Source: an uncultured Myxococcales bacterium | Lineage (GTDB): Bacteria > Myxococcota_A > UBA9042 | Assembly: GCA_903840165.1 (NCBI GenBank) | Contig: CAIMEY010000085.1 | Coordinates: 1-43,415, forward strand | Direction: 5' to 3' | Length of the DNA stretch: 43,415 nt | Shown here: positions 24,368-32,870 of the stretch, in pieces | How positions within the stretch are numbered: the first letter of the stretch is position 1 | How the letters are laid out: every line of letters begins with the position of its first letter | Program-made: the position numbers and the translations under genes | The notes under the pieces: model-generated | What the model saw: the letters and a program-made list of their open reading frames with translations, nothing else | Databases searched by the model: none | What the model was told of the DNA's origin: nothing

Positions 24368-27202
24368 TTAGTTTTTAACGCACACCGTCAAAATATGCGT
24401 ATCCCCAGCCCAAGACCAGTAGGTCGTGGTGTTCTGGATGTTCGGAGAGCATGCATTCTGAATCATGTTGTTGTTGTTTTCATGGGGAAAAGTGCTATTC
24501 CCATGCCAGCAACCATACGTCTTGCCGGCGCTGTTGAACAACTGATTGCACGGGGCGTTCTTGAGTGCCGGCGTGGCCGCGCCGTTGAGGTAGCACAGCG
24601 TCCAGCCGGGTTGCACCTGCTGCGGGTCGGTCAAGAGGTTGGGGCCGCATACCGCCGCGCCGCAGCCTTCGTCGGTCTGGCCGTCGCAGTTGTCGTCGAT
24701 GCTGTTGCCGCAGATCTCGGCGATGCCGGGAATGACGGTGTTGAGGCAACCCTTTGCAGCGTCACAGCTATCCGCGGTGCACGCCTTGCCATCGTCGCAG
24801 TTCACGGCTGCGCCGCCGCACTTGCCGCCGCTGCAAATGTCACCGCTGGTGCAGGCGTTTGCGTCATTGCAGGCGACGGTATTGGGTGTGTTCTTGCAGC
24901 CTTTGGCGACATCGCAGCTATCGTCGGTGCACGGATTGCTGTCATCGCAAACGACTGGCTTGCCGGCAGCGCAAGTCCCACCGCTGCAGGCGTCGCCGCT
25001 GGTGCAAGCCGAGCCATCGTCGCAAGGCGCTGAATTGTTAAAGGATAGGCAGCCTTTGGTGCCGTCGCACACGTCGGTTGTGCAGGCCTTTCCGTCGTCG
25101 CAGGTCTTGATGGCTCCGGCGACGCAGAGCTTGGCGGCGCAAAGGTCGCCGACGGTGCACGGATTGCCGTCCTCACAGAGGTTGCCGTTGGCGATATGGC
25201 TGCAACCGCTTGCTTTATCACAAGAATCATTGGTGCAGAGATTGCCGTCGTCGCAGTTCAGGGGGGCGCTGCCATTGCACACGCCCGCCGCGCAGCTGTC
25301 GACCAACGTGCAGGCATTGCCATCGCTGCAAAGCGACGTATTGTTGGTATAGATGCAACCAGCGATTGCGTCACAGGAATCGTCGGTGCACGGGTTGCCG
25401 TCACTGCAGACCTTGGTGACCCCGGGGAGGCACTTGCCGCTCTGGCACGAGTCGCCGATCGTGCAGGGATTGTTGTCGTCACACACGCCCAGATTGCTAG
25501 AGTAAACGCACCCTTTGCTGCCGTCACAGCCGTCGTCGGTGCACGGATTGCCATCGACGCACGCGAGCGACTTGCCGCCCTGGCAGTTGCCGTCTGCGCA
25601 AGCGTCATTCAACGTGCACGCGTTGCCGTCGTCACAAGGCGCCACATTCTTTGTAAATACGCAGCCTTTCGTTGGGTCGCAGCCGTCGCTGGTGCACGGA
25701 TTGCCGTCGTCGCAGGTCTTGCTGCCTAGGCCTTGGCAGGTCGAATCGGCGCAAATGTCGCCCATGGTGCACGCGTTGCCATCGTTGCAAGCAGCCGAAT
25801 TGCTTGTGTATACGCAGCCAGATTTGGCGCTGCAATTGTCGTCCGAGCACGGATTGCCGTCGCTGCAGTTGATCATGGCGCCGGGGACGCAAACGCCGGC
25901 CTGGCAAAGGTCGCCGCCGGTGCAGACGTCGCCGTCGCTGCAGTCGGCGCTGTTGGCCGTAAATACGCAGCCCGTCTTGGGATTGCAGCTGTCGGTCGTG
26001 CAGCCGTTGGTGTCGTCGCAGACAGTTGCGCTGCCGGGCAGACACGCGCCCGACTGGCATAAGTCATTGGTAGTGCAAAGATTTCCGTCGCTGCACGTGC
26101 TCGCATCGTCGGCGGTGGCGAGGCAGCCAGTGCTCGGGTCGCAGCTGTCCTTGGTGCACGGGTTCTTGTCGTCACAAGTTACGGGACTTCCAACGCATTT
26201 GCCGTTGTTGCACTCGTCGCCGGCAGTGCAGGCGCTGCCATCATCGCAGGTGCCTGTGGTTGGCGGGTGTTGGCAGTTGCCGGCGATGCAATTGTCGTAC
26301 GTGCACGGGAGGTTGTCGTTGCAGACGCCGGGCCCGGGCTCGTCAGTTTGGCCGTTGCAGTTGTCATCGATCAAGTTGCACGTTTCTGGGGCGGCGTTCG
26401 GCGCATCGCAGGCACCCAATCCGGCAGCACCGCAACTCCGCTTTCCGCCACAGGTTCCGTCTTTGCTGGCGTTGCTGCAGGCGGTGCCGAGGCCCAAAGT
26501 CGTCGCGCGCTGGTCGCACACGCACACCAAGTCCGTCTTGACACACTGTTGGCTCTTGACGCTGCCGACGCTGACGGTCGCCTGACAAGCGTAGCCGCTA
26601 GGGCAAGCCTGGGCATCGCTGCATGGCACGCCGCAGAAGCTCCCGAGACTAGAGCCAGAATCGTCCTTGTAGGTCGTGCAGCGATTGTTCGCTCCGCCTA
26701 ACACGTTGTTGCAGTCGCTGTCCGCCGCGCACGGTTCGCACAGGCGGGGGTGGGCATCGACGCAGACATTTACGATGTCGCCCGAACTGCCTGAAACTTG
26801 GACGCATTGTTCGCTAGCGGCGCAGCCGGCACCGCACAACTGCCCGCATTTCTTGCCAGAATCCGAATCCACGCAAACGCCTGAATTGCACTGGTCCGCC
26901 GCGCTACACGGGCATCCAGCTTCCGAACAGCCCGCATCGACGGCACCGACGTCCGTATTTGCGCCGACATCTTGAGGCCCTAGCAAGTCTTGGGCCGCTG
27001 CGACATCGACGATCGCATCATCGCTGGAAACATCGTTCGCCGTGTCGGCGCTGTCGACCCAGCCGTCCCCGCCTTGGCTGTCATCGACCGCGGCTGCAGT
27101 ATCACCTCCTCCCGCAGAATTCGCGTTAGAGCAAGCGAGGATAGCTAAGCAAAGCGCAGCGATGGCTGCCCAAGAGAGCCTGGGAAGGGCGAAAGAATTC
27201 AA
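24368..27202 (-). CDS. Cys-rich repeat lipoprotein, paralogue with a different C-terminal domain
   Basis: A 944-residue predicted surface lipoprotein. I prefer TTG 27202 (GGAG 6 bp upstream), giving a compact signal peptide ending CLAILAC; a TTG 13 codons further upstream is an alternative. It shares its plan with the protein encoded at 1429-4659: acidic Ala/Asp tether, head domain with GDIVNVCVDAHPRLCEPC and CNLIDDNCNGQTDE, then ten units of about 51 residues. After the array come a second MopE-like motif, CGNSIDDNCDGQTDEGC, and a C-terminal domain of about 95 residues (GWTLCYLNGAATPALKN, NQLFNSAGKTYGCWHG, ending THILTVCVKN) that I do not recognise; it replaces the glycine-rich domain of the paralogue. 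Probably disulfide-rich and cell-surface; function unknown. Confidence 0.85.
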   Translation of the reverse strand: MNSFALPRLSWAAIAALCLAILACSNANSAGGGDTAAAVDDSQGGDGWVDSADTANDVSSDDAIVDVAAAQDLLGPQDVGANTDVGAVDAGCSEAGCPCSAADQCNSGVCVDSDSGKKCGQLCGAGCAASEQCVQVSGSSGDIVNVCVDAHPRLCEPCAADSDCNNVLGGANNRCTTYKDDSGSSLGSFCGVPCSDAQACPSGYACQATVSVGSVKSQQCVKTDLVCVCDQRATTLGLGTACSNASKDGTCGGKRSCGAAGLGACDAPNAAPETCNLIDDNCNGQTDEPGPGVCNDNLPCTYDNCIAGNCQHPPTTGTCDDGSACTAGDECNNGKCVGSPVTCDDKNPCTKDSCDPSTGCLATADDASTCSDGNLCTTNDLCQSGACLPGSATVCDDTNGCTTDSCNPKTGCVFTANSADCSDGDVCTGGDLCQAGVCVPGAMINCSDGNPCSDDNCSAKSGCVYTSNSAACNDGNACTMGDICADSTCQGLGSKTCDDGNPCTSDGCDPTKGCVFTKNVAPCDDGNACTLNDACADGNCQGGKSLACVDGNPCTDDGCDGSKGCVYSSNLGVCDDNNPCTIGDSCQSGKCLPGVTKVCSDGNPCTDDSCDAIAGCIYTNNTSLCSDGNACTLVDSCAAGVCNGSAPLNCDDGNLCTNDSCDKASGCSHIANGNLCEDGNPCTVGDLCAAKLCVAGAIKTCDDGKACTTDVCDGTKGCLSFNNSAPCDDGSACTSGDACSGGTCAAGKPVVCDDSNPCTDDSCDVAKGCKNTPNTVACNDANACTSGDICSGGKCGGAAVNCDDGKACTADSCDAAKGCLNTVIPGIAEICGNSIDDNCDGQTDEGCGAAVCGPNLLTDPQQVQPGWTLCYLNGAATPALKNAPCNQLFNSAGKTYGCWHGNSTFPHENNNNMIQNACSPNIQNTTTYWSWAGDTHILTVCVKN
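24713..26248 (-). repeat. Ten tandem Cys-rich repeat units (about 51 codons each)
   Basis: In-frame array of ten units in the second Cys-rich lipoprotein gene, built from the same two half-modules as the array at 2395-3774. Spacers often read xNxAxCxDGNxCT. Units are diverged from each other and from those of the paralogue. Confidence 0.9.
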
Positions 27203-27451
27203 CGTCGTCTCCAATGGCCTTAAGGCTGAAGGTACGCTCAATTCCTAGCAACTCTGGTCAAAAATCGCAACAACCGTCTCATTTTGTTGGGTCCGGTTGA
27301 CACTAGATGGTTGGTTCCCCGCATGAACAAGCATGGTCAAGGACGCCGGGAGCGCCCTTTGTGCCCATCGCTGTGGCGGCCCCGCCGTCGGTACCAACCA
27401 GTCGGCGCGGAGAGGACGCTCCAAAATGCCTAATTGTAAAGGAGATTATTG

Positions 27452-29623
27452 ATGTATGCCCCGTCTCCGGCCTACAGACCGTTGGTCTCGCCCGCGGATT
27501 GCGCTATGCTCTTGGCCCCTGGCGTCCAGGTTCGGGCGCCTTCAGGACGTGACGCCATGCCACTGCAATTGGGTTCCCGCCAGATCGCTCATATCGCCGT
27601 TATCGGTTCAGGCCAAATCGGGCCAGACATTGCCTTGCATTTTGCCAAGACAATCGCAGGGTTGGGTGGTCGCGTAACGGTCGTCGACGTCAGTGACAAG
27701 GCCCTGCAAGCTGGCCAAGCACGCACCTGGAAGAAAATCGATCGTGGCGCAGAATCAGGGGCTTGGAAGCCGGCCGATGCCCAAGCCATGAAGGCCGCGC
27801 TGACGTTCACCAGCGATTACCAAGCCACGGCCGGTGCCGAACTGGTGGTGGAAGCTGCGACGGAAGACGAAGGCCTTAAGTGCCGAATCTTCAAGCAATT
27901 GCAGGAGTTCGTGGCTGCCGACGCGATCTTGCTTTCCAATTCCTCCCATTTGGAGCCCGAACGCATTTTTGCAACCGTCGCCGATCAAAGTCGAACCGCC
28001 GTCGCCCACTATTTCTTCCCGGCTGAGCGCAATCCGATGGTCGAAATCATCCCGGGCGCCGCGACTTCGCCGCAAACCACCGCGTGGCTCATGGGGTTTT
28101 TCGAGCAGATCGGCAAGATTCCGGTGCGCGTCGCTTCGCGCTATGGCTACGCGGCCGACCCAGTCTTTGAGGGCATTTTCGCCGCCGCCTGCCTGTGCGT
28201 CGAGGAAGGTCTTGGAACTGTAAAGGAAGTCGATTGGGCCGCCCGCGCCGCAGTGGGGCTCAACGTCGGGCCCTTCACCGCCATGAACCTCACCGGCGGC
28301 AGTCCGATTACAGCCCACGGCTTGGACCTGATGCACCAGCGATTCGCCGGCCCGTCCTGGCCCGATCCCTGGTTCAAGGCACCGAAACTGCTGACAGATC
28401 TCCTTGCCACAGCCGGGCTAGGCGGCCAGTGGACCGTGTGCGGACGCGGCGAAACGTTGACCCTGCCTGATGATCAAAACCTTAAGATTATTGAGGCATT
28501 GCGCGGTGCCTATCTGGGCATCTGCTTTTCGATTTTGGACAGCGGCATCATCGATACCGGTGACTTTGAGCTGCTGATCGAAACGGCGCTCGACATGAAG
28601 GGACCGTTGCGGCTGATCGGCGAGTTGGGCCCCCAGGAAGCGCTGCGCTTGTGCGAGGCCTATCATGCGGCCCATCCGAATCTGCCCGTCAGTGAGCAAG
28701 TGCGCGCTATGGCTAAGGAAAATCGTGCACAGGTTCCAAGCAACTTGAGCCAAGAGGTGGTCTCGACGCCGTCCGGCAACGTCTTGGTGGTGCGGATTCG
28801 TCGCCCTAAGGTGCTCAACGCCTTGGATCACACGACGTACGGGCAACTGATGGCGGTGGCGACGCGGCTCAAGCAGGACAAGGACCTCATTGGCCTGGTC
28901 ATTGGCGGATTTGGCACCAAAGCCTTTGTTTCTGGAGCGGATATTCACGCGTTGGCCCAGGTGCACACCCCTGATCAAGGGTACGCCATCGCCAAAGTGG
29001 CCCACGATCTGGCCACAGCGCTGGAAAGCAGCGAAAAACCAGTGGTTGCGGCGCTGACCGGCCTCGCTTTTGGTGGCGGTCTGGAATTGGCCATGGCCTG
29101 CCACGCGCGCATCGCCGCCGATAAGCTCAAGGTTCTTGCAGGTTTGCCTGAGGTGAACCTCGGCATCATTCCGGCCGGAGGGGGCACGCAGCGCCTGCCG
29201 CGTTGGGTGGGACTGGAGCGCGCCAATTCCCTTTTGCGTACAGGCTCATCTCTGTCTTCCGTGGATGCCCTGGCCGCCGGCCTGGTACACAAGCTGGTGA
29301 CGCAGTCGGAAGTGGTGGCGGCCGCCGTCGATCACGTCGTCGCGCTTCATACGGGCGCTGAGCCCTGGCGACGAATTGATCAGGGACCTTTGGCGGCTGA
29401 CGGCGTACAGCTCGCGCCAGTAGATATCGGGCACAGGTCCCGCAAAGTCGATGAATTGCTAGTGCAATCCCTGACCTTCGGTGCAATCCATGGGCTGGAG
29501 CAAGGGTTGGTCGAGGAACTGGAGGTCTTTCGCCGGATTTGCCAACTTGACGACATGCGCGTCGGCGTCGACCACTTTGTGAAGAACGGGCCCAAGACGC
29601 CGGCCCCCTTTGTCCATGCTTAG
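27452..29623 (+). CDS. Bifunctional 3-hydroxyacyl-CoA dehydrogenase/enoyl-CoA hydratase (HAD-ECH order)
   Basis: A 723-residue beta-oxidation enzyme. ATG 27452 has AAGGAG 7 bp upstream. The N-terminal HAD domain has the NAD-binding IGSGQIGPDIA (51-61), the catalytic His186 in AVAHYFFPAERNPMVEI and the Asn in LLSNSSHLEPERI. The C-terminal half (from about 430) is a crotonase/enoyl-CoA hydratase with FVSGADIHAL, AFGGGLELAMACHARIA and GLPEVNLGIIPAGGGTQRL, including both usual catalytic Glu residues. The order dehydrogenase then hydratase is the reverse of E. coli FadB/FadJ; it is known from archaeal and some bacterial fusions. It hydrates 2-enoyl-CoA and oxidises 3-hydroxyacyl-CoA. No thiolase gene is adjacent. 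The first 40 residues look unconserved, so ATG 27557 is an alternative start. Confidence 0.92.
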   Translation: MYAPSPAYRPLVSPADCAMLLAPGVQVRAPSGRDAMPLQLGSRQIAHIAVIGSGQIGPDIALHFAKTIAGLGGRVTVVDVSDKALQAGQARTWKKIDRGAESGAWKPADAQAMKAALTFTSDYQATAGAELVVEAATEDEGLKCRIFKQLQEFVAADAILLSNSSHLEPERIFATVADQSRTAVAHYFFPAERNPMVEIIPGAATSPQTTAWLMGFFEQIGKIPVRVASRYGYAADPVFEGIFAAACLCVEEGLGTVKEVDWAARAAVGLNVGPFTAMNLTGGSPITAHGLDLMHQRFAGPSWPDPWFKAPKLLTDLLATAGLGGQWTVCGRGETLTLPDDQNLKIIEALRGAYLGICFSILDSGIIDTGDFELLIETALDMKGPLRLIGELGPQEALRLCEAYHAAHPNLPVSEQVRAMAKENRAQVPSNLSQEVVSTPSGNVLVVRIRRPKVLNALDHTTYGQLMAVATRLKQDKDLIGLVIGGFGTKAFVSGADIHALAQVHTPDQGYAIAKVAHDLATALESSEKPVVAALTGLAFGGGLELAMACHARIAADKLKVLAGLPEVNLGIIPAGGGTQRLPRWVGLERANSLLRTGSSLSSVDALAAGLVHKLVTQSEVVAAAVDHVVALHTGAEPWRRIDQGPLAADGVQLAPVDIGHRSRKVDELLVQSLTFGAIHGLEQGLVEELEVFRRICQLDDMRVGVDHFVKNGPKTPAPFVHA

Positions 29624-29677
29624 ACGGACATTGATCCGGATGAAAACAAGCGTACTATCAAGAGCTTCGAGGATGCC

Positions 29678-30517
29678 ATGCTCGATGTGACTCGTTTTCC
29701 CAAGATGCCGCACGACCAACTGCGTGGCCTTGAGCACGTATCGGTGCCGCTCTATGAGTTCATCCACGCCCACAGCCAGGTTACGGCGGGGCTGCACGCC
29801 ACCATTGGGGCCGTTAACTCATGGTGGATCCAGCACTTTACCGGGGCGACCTGGGAGGTGCACGGCCTCGAGTCGATTCGCTCCCTGACGGCGCCGCGCG
29901 GACTGGTGTTGGTGTCTAACCACCGGTCATTCTTTGATATGTACGTTATCTCGACCGTCGTCAACAAGCGCACCGACCTGCTGCGCCGCGTCGCCTATCC
30001 CGTGCGCTCGCGGTTCTTCTACGATCATCCGGCGGGCGCATTGCTCAACTTGGCCGTTTCGGGCGGGGCGATGTGGCCGCCTGTGTTTCGCGACGACCGG
30101 CGCCGACTGCTCAATCCGATTGGTTGGCAACAGGTTGTGCACACGATGACGCCGGGCACGGGCATCGGCATTCACCCCGAAGGGACGCGCGGCAAGGGCG
30201 CAGATCCCTATGAGTTCTTGCCCCTCAAGCCCGGGCTTGGCCAACTGGTTGAGGCGCTTCACCCCGACACCTGGGTGCTGCCGACGTTCATCGCGGGCCT
30301 ATCCAATGACCTGTCGGTCGAAGTGCGCAGGGCGCGGCAGCCGCTCGGGCAGCGCGGTGAGCCCGTGCGCATTCGCTTTGCGCCGCCCGTGCGTGTTGGA
30401 GCCGTCCAGGCGCTCAGGCTGGATGCGGCTGAGACGACTGCGCACATCATGGCCATGGTCCGCACGCAGGCCGAGGTGGACCGCCAGGAGCGCCTTGCGA
30501 ATCCGTCGGTGCTCTAA
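29678..30517 (+). CDS. plsC: 1-acyl-sn-glycerol-3-phosphate acyltransferase family protein (PlsC-like)
   Basis: A 279-residue membrane-associated acyltransferase that transfers an acyl chain to a lysophospholipid-type acceptor. It carries the catalytic block NHRSFFD (81-87; His82 and Asp87) and the acceptor-phosphate block HPEGTRGKG (about 165-173), followed by FLPLKPGLGQLVEA. The family is certain, but the true acceptor (lysophosphatidate or another lipid) is not. It lies 54 bp after the beta-oxidation fusion on the same strand and may be co-transcribed. GAGG precedes the ATG. Confidence 0.88.
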   Translation: MLDVTRFPKMPHDQLRGLEHVSVPLYEFIHAHSQVTAGLHATIGAVNSWWIQHFTGATWEVHGLESIRSLTAPRGLVLVSNHRSFFDMYVISTVVNKRTDLLRRVAYPVRSRFFYDHPAGALLNLAVSGGAMWPPVFRDDRRRLLNPIGWQQVVHTMTPGTGIGIHPEGTRGKGADPYEFLPLKPGLGQLVEALHPDTWVLPTFIAGLSNDLSVEVRRARQPLGQRGEPVRIRFAPPVRVGAVQALRLDAAETTAHIMAMVRTQAEVDRQERLANPSVL

Positions 30518-30537
30518 GTTCACCTTTCGCTACGCGA

Positions 30538-30559
30538 TCTTCCGGGCTTGCTATACAAC
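30538..30559 (+). repeat. Intergenic 22-bp repeat, copy K
   Basis: TCTTCCGGG joined to CTTGCTATACAAC: the right part is intact but the left part is lost or diverged. It lies 20 bp after the acyltransferase stop and points towards the nuclease gene. Confidence 0.7.
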
Positions 30560-30760
30560 GCTGCGAATCGGCCTAACAGACGTCGCATGTCGGTTCCTAT
30601 CCGGCAACAACTGTTGATCAATGCCAAGGAACCCTGCAGACTGCGGCGGGGCGGGGTTACCAAAATCCCGAGGCGGACGGGTTCGCTCAACCGTTGCTGC
30701 GCCTTGCAGCGGTGACCCTGCCTCGGGCAACGGTCTTCCACGTGGCAATAAGGTGTTGAA

Positions 30761-31483
30761 ATGAAAAAAGATAGCGGGACAAAATTTCGCACTACTGGTA
30801 GTAGCGGACTTCGCTGTAGTACAAGGTTTCAACTCATCGTACTCTTAGCGTTTTTTCTCCTGGCAGGCGCTCCCCTCGTGGCCGAACCGCAAGTCCACGC
30901 TGCTCCCGCCGCGACTGCCTTGGGCGTCCTGGAACAACTGTCAGTCAAAGGACGCGCGCCCAAAACGGGCTATAACCGCGCGGAGTTTGGCCACGCCTGG
31001 GCCGACGAGGACCACAATGGCTGCGATACCCGCAACGACATGCTACGTCGCGATTTGCGTGACACTACGGTCAAGCCAAAGACCCACGATTGTGTGATCT
31101 TGACCGGTTTTCTCATCGACCCGTACTCCGGTGATCGCATTGATTTCACGCGTGGACCACGCAGCGCCGACATTCAGATCGACCATGTCGTCGCCCTTTC
31201 CAACGCTTGGCAGACGGGCGCCGGGAACTGGACGGCGGGAAAACGCCAAACATTGGCCAACGATCCCTTGAACTTGCTCGCCGTTCAAGGATGGCTGAAC
31301 AGTCAGAAGGGCGATGGCGATGCCGCCACTTGGCTACCGCCGCGCAAAGATTACCGTTGTGCGTACGTGGCCCGGCAGGTGGCGGTCAAGGCGCGCTACG
31401 GGCTGTGGGTGACGCCTCCCGAGCGTGACGCAATTGCCCGAATTCTTGGACGATGTCCAAGTGAGCCATTGCCGACGCGGTAG
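30761..31483 (+). CDS. Secreted HNH endonuclease (DUF1524/GmrSD-C-like)
   Basis: A 240-residue protein with a Sec-type signal (FQLIVLLAFFLLAGAPL) and no lipobox, so likely periplasmic or secreted. The mature part matches the secreted HNH nuclease family known from actinobacteria: GYNRAEFGHAWADED, then CDTRNDML, the HNH core IQIDHVVALSNAWQTGA (Asp141-His142), LANDPLNLLAV and NSQKGDGDAATWLPP, ending with CAYVARQVAVKARYGLWV. Conserved Cys pairs are present. It probably degrades extracellular DNA for nutrition or competition. AAGGTG lies upstream of the ATG. No immunity or toxin-delivery gene is next to it. Confidence 0.85.
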   Translation: MKKDSGTKFRTTGSSGLRCSTRFQLIVLLAFFLLAGAPLVAEPQVHAAPAATALGVLEQLSVKGRAPKTGYNRAEFGHAWADEDHNGCDTRNDMLRRDLRDTTVKPKTHDCVILTGFLIDPYSGDRIDFTRGPRSADIQIDHVVALSNAWQTGAGNWTAGKRQTLANDPLNLLAVQGWLNSQKGDGDAATWLPPRKDYRCAYVARQVAVKARYGLWVTPPERDAIARILGRCPSEPLPTR

Positions 31484-31523
31484 GCTGTTCCCCGGGCACC
31501 AAATCGCCTGGAAGCGCCAAGTG

Positions 31524-32558
31524 CTAGGGATAGTTGACGAATAACTCGCTCAAATTCGGACTGTTGGCCGCATCGCCCAGCAAGGGCGAGACGTCGAAGA
31601 TCTCCTGCATCGTGCGCAACATCGCAGAATGCGTATACTTTGTCTTCACGGCGTAGTTCCCACCGTGCACCGAATCGCCAATGGCGATCAGCCCCACGGG
31701 GAAGTCGCCCAGTTCGCTTTCCTCCCACAGCACCATCAGCAGACCGCCGGCCTTGAAGGCTGCGGAATCCATGATTAAAGGCACATATTTCTTGAGCCAG
31801 TCGTCGCCCTGCTGCACCGCATCGAAGTTGGGCAGACACGGGTCGTGCATGATATTGCACATGTTTGGCGTCAGGAAGTTGTAGCGCGCGATCTTGCCGC
31901 CCGACGAATCCGCCAAATCCGCCGCCAATTCAGCCATTGGCCGATTGTGGGCGATGCAATACGGGTCCTTGGGGTCGAGATTTCCGGTAGAATCATCAAA
32001 AAATACAAAGGGATTATGCTTGGGATTGTACTTGGCAACATTGGTCAGCGGGCAAACGTCGCCGACGATGTCCTCCTGGTAGGACTTCCAAGAAATTCCC
32101 GCGTCTTTCAGCTGAGTTGCCAAGTGCGCGGTCGTAGCTTGGTGATTCTGGCTGGGCGCTTGGTCGTCGAACACGCCGAAGTTGGTGCCCGCTTCAAGCC
32201 ATAGGTAGTTGGGCTCGCTGGGGTGTAACCCTGGAGGATTGAAATAGTTTTCCGTGTGCGCCCCCAAGGGCAGCAGGGTCCCATTGATGTAAGGGGCGGA
32301 CGGATTGCCGGCGATCATGTCCCAGTTGTGGTTCTCCATCATGATGAGAAACACAGTCTGATTGGCGTGTTTGGGCTGCGTCCCCACGTCCGATGCCGCA
32401 TCGGCGAGCACCTTGGTGTCTGCGCCGCCAACGTCCCCGGCCGCGACATCAGCGCCCGAGGCATCGCTGCTGGTCGATGCAGCCGGCTTGGCACTTGAGC
32501 AACCCACGACCAGCACTGCAGCCCAGCCGATCCAGGAAAAGCCATGGCTATTACTCAT
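31524..32558 (-). CDS. Phosphoesterase-family lipoprotein (acid phosphatase/phospholipase C-like)
   Basis: A 344-residue lipoprotein. ATG 32558 (AAGGA upstream) gives a signal peptide ending AVLVVGC; the open frame begins 36 codons earlier. After a short Ala/Asp/Ser-rich tether (about 22-60) comes a domain of the phosphoesterase family (PF04185 type: phospholipase C and acid phosphatase AcpA). The start FLIMMENHNWDMI supplies the metal-ligand Glu-Asn pair, LWEESELGD the later acidic ligands, and the HSAMLRTMQEIFDV region the family C-terminal signature. It is probably a surface-bound phosphatase or phospholipase. Two TGTACA sites about 135-160 bp upstream may regulate it. Confidence 0.82.
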   Translation of the reverse strand: MSNSHGFSWIGWAAVLVVGCSSAKPAASTSSDASGADVAAGDVGGADTKVLADAASDVGTQPKHANQTVFLIMMENHNWDMIAGNPSAPYINGTLLPLGAHTENYFNPPGLHPSEPNYLWLEAGTNFGVFDDQAPSQNHQATTAHLATQLKDAGISWKSYQEDIVGDVCPLTNVAKYNPKHNPFVFFDDSTGNLDPKDPYCIAHNRPMAELAADLADSSGGKIARYNFLTPNMCNIMHDPCLPNFDAVQQGDDWLKKYVPLIMDSAAFKAGGLLMVLWEESELGDFPVGLIAIGDSVHGGNYAVKTKYTHSAMLRTMQEIFDVSPLLGDAANSPNLSELFVNYP

Positions 32559-32870
32559 GATTTGACGTCCTTGGTGAGACGCATCGGGCGCAGCCTTGGC
32601 CCAAGCGCTGCCCACACACGGTGTCACTTTTGCGGACGGACCTTGAGAAAACAAGTGGTTCTTCATGATTTCGTTAGCCTCCGCGGCAATTGTACATCCA
32701 GCTCAGCGACAGTGTACACTGGCCCATGTTGCGAACAGCGACCACCGAGGAGCTCAGCGCGATTGGGCAATAGCTTGCCACTACGCAGGATTTTGCTTCG
32801 GGAAGGCTACAGTCCTCGCGCTCGCCCGAACCCAAGTTGGGCCAAGAACTCATAATATCTTGTAATTAAA
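32559..32870. other. Intergenic region upstream of the phosphoesterase gene
   Basis: This 312-bp stretch holds the paired TGTACA sites, an AT-rich end near 32850-32875, and no credible gene. It separates two leftward genes. Confidence 0.5.
32691..32718. promoter_or_regulatory. Paired TGTACA palindromes, 22 bp apart
   Basis: TGTACA at 32691-32696 and again at 32713-32718, exactly two helical turns apart, lie upstream of the phosphoesterase lipoprotein gene. Each site is self-complementary. They could be two half-sites for a regulator on one DNA face; they do not match the PhoB box. Confidence 0.35.

Noticed and set aside
25515..26585. 356-codon frame opposite the second Cys-rich array
   Set aside because: Same cause as for the first array; no start signal and no family match.
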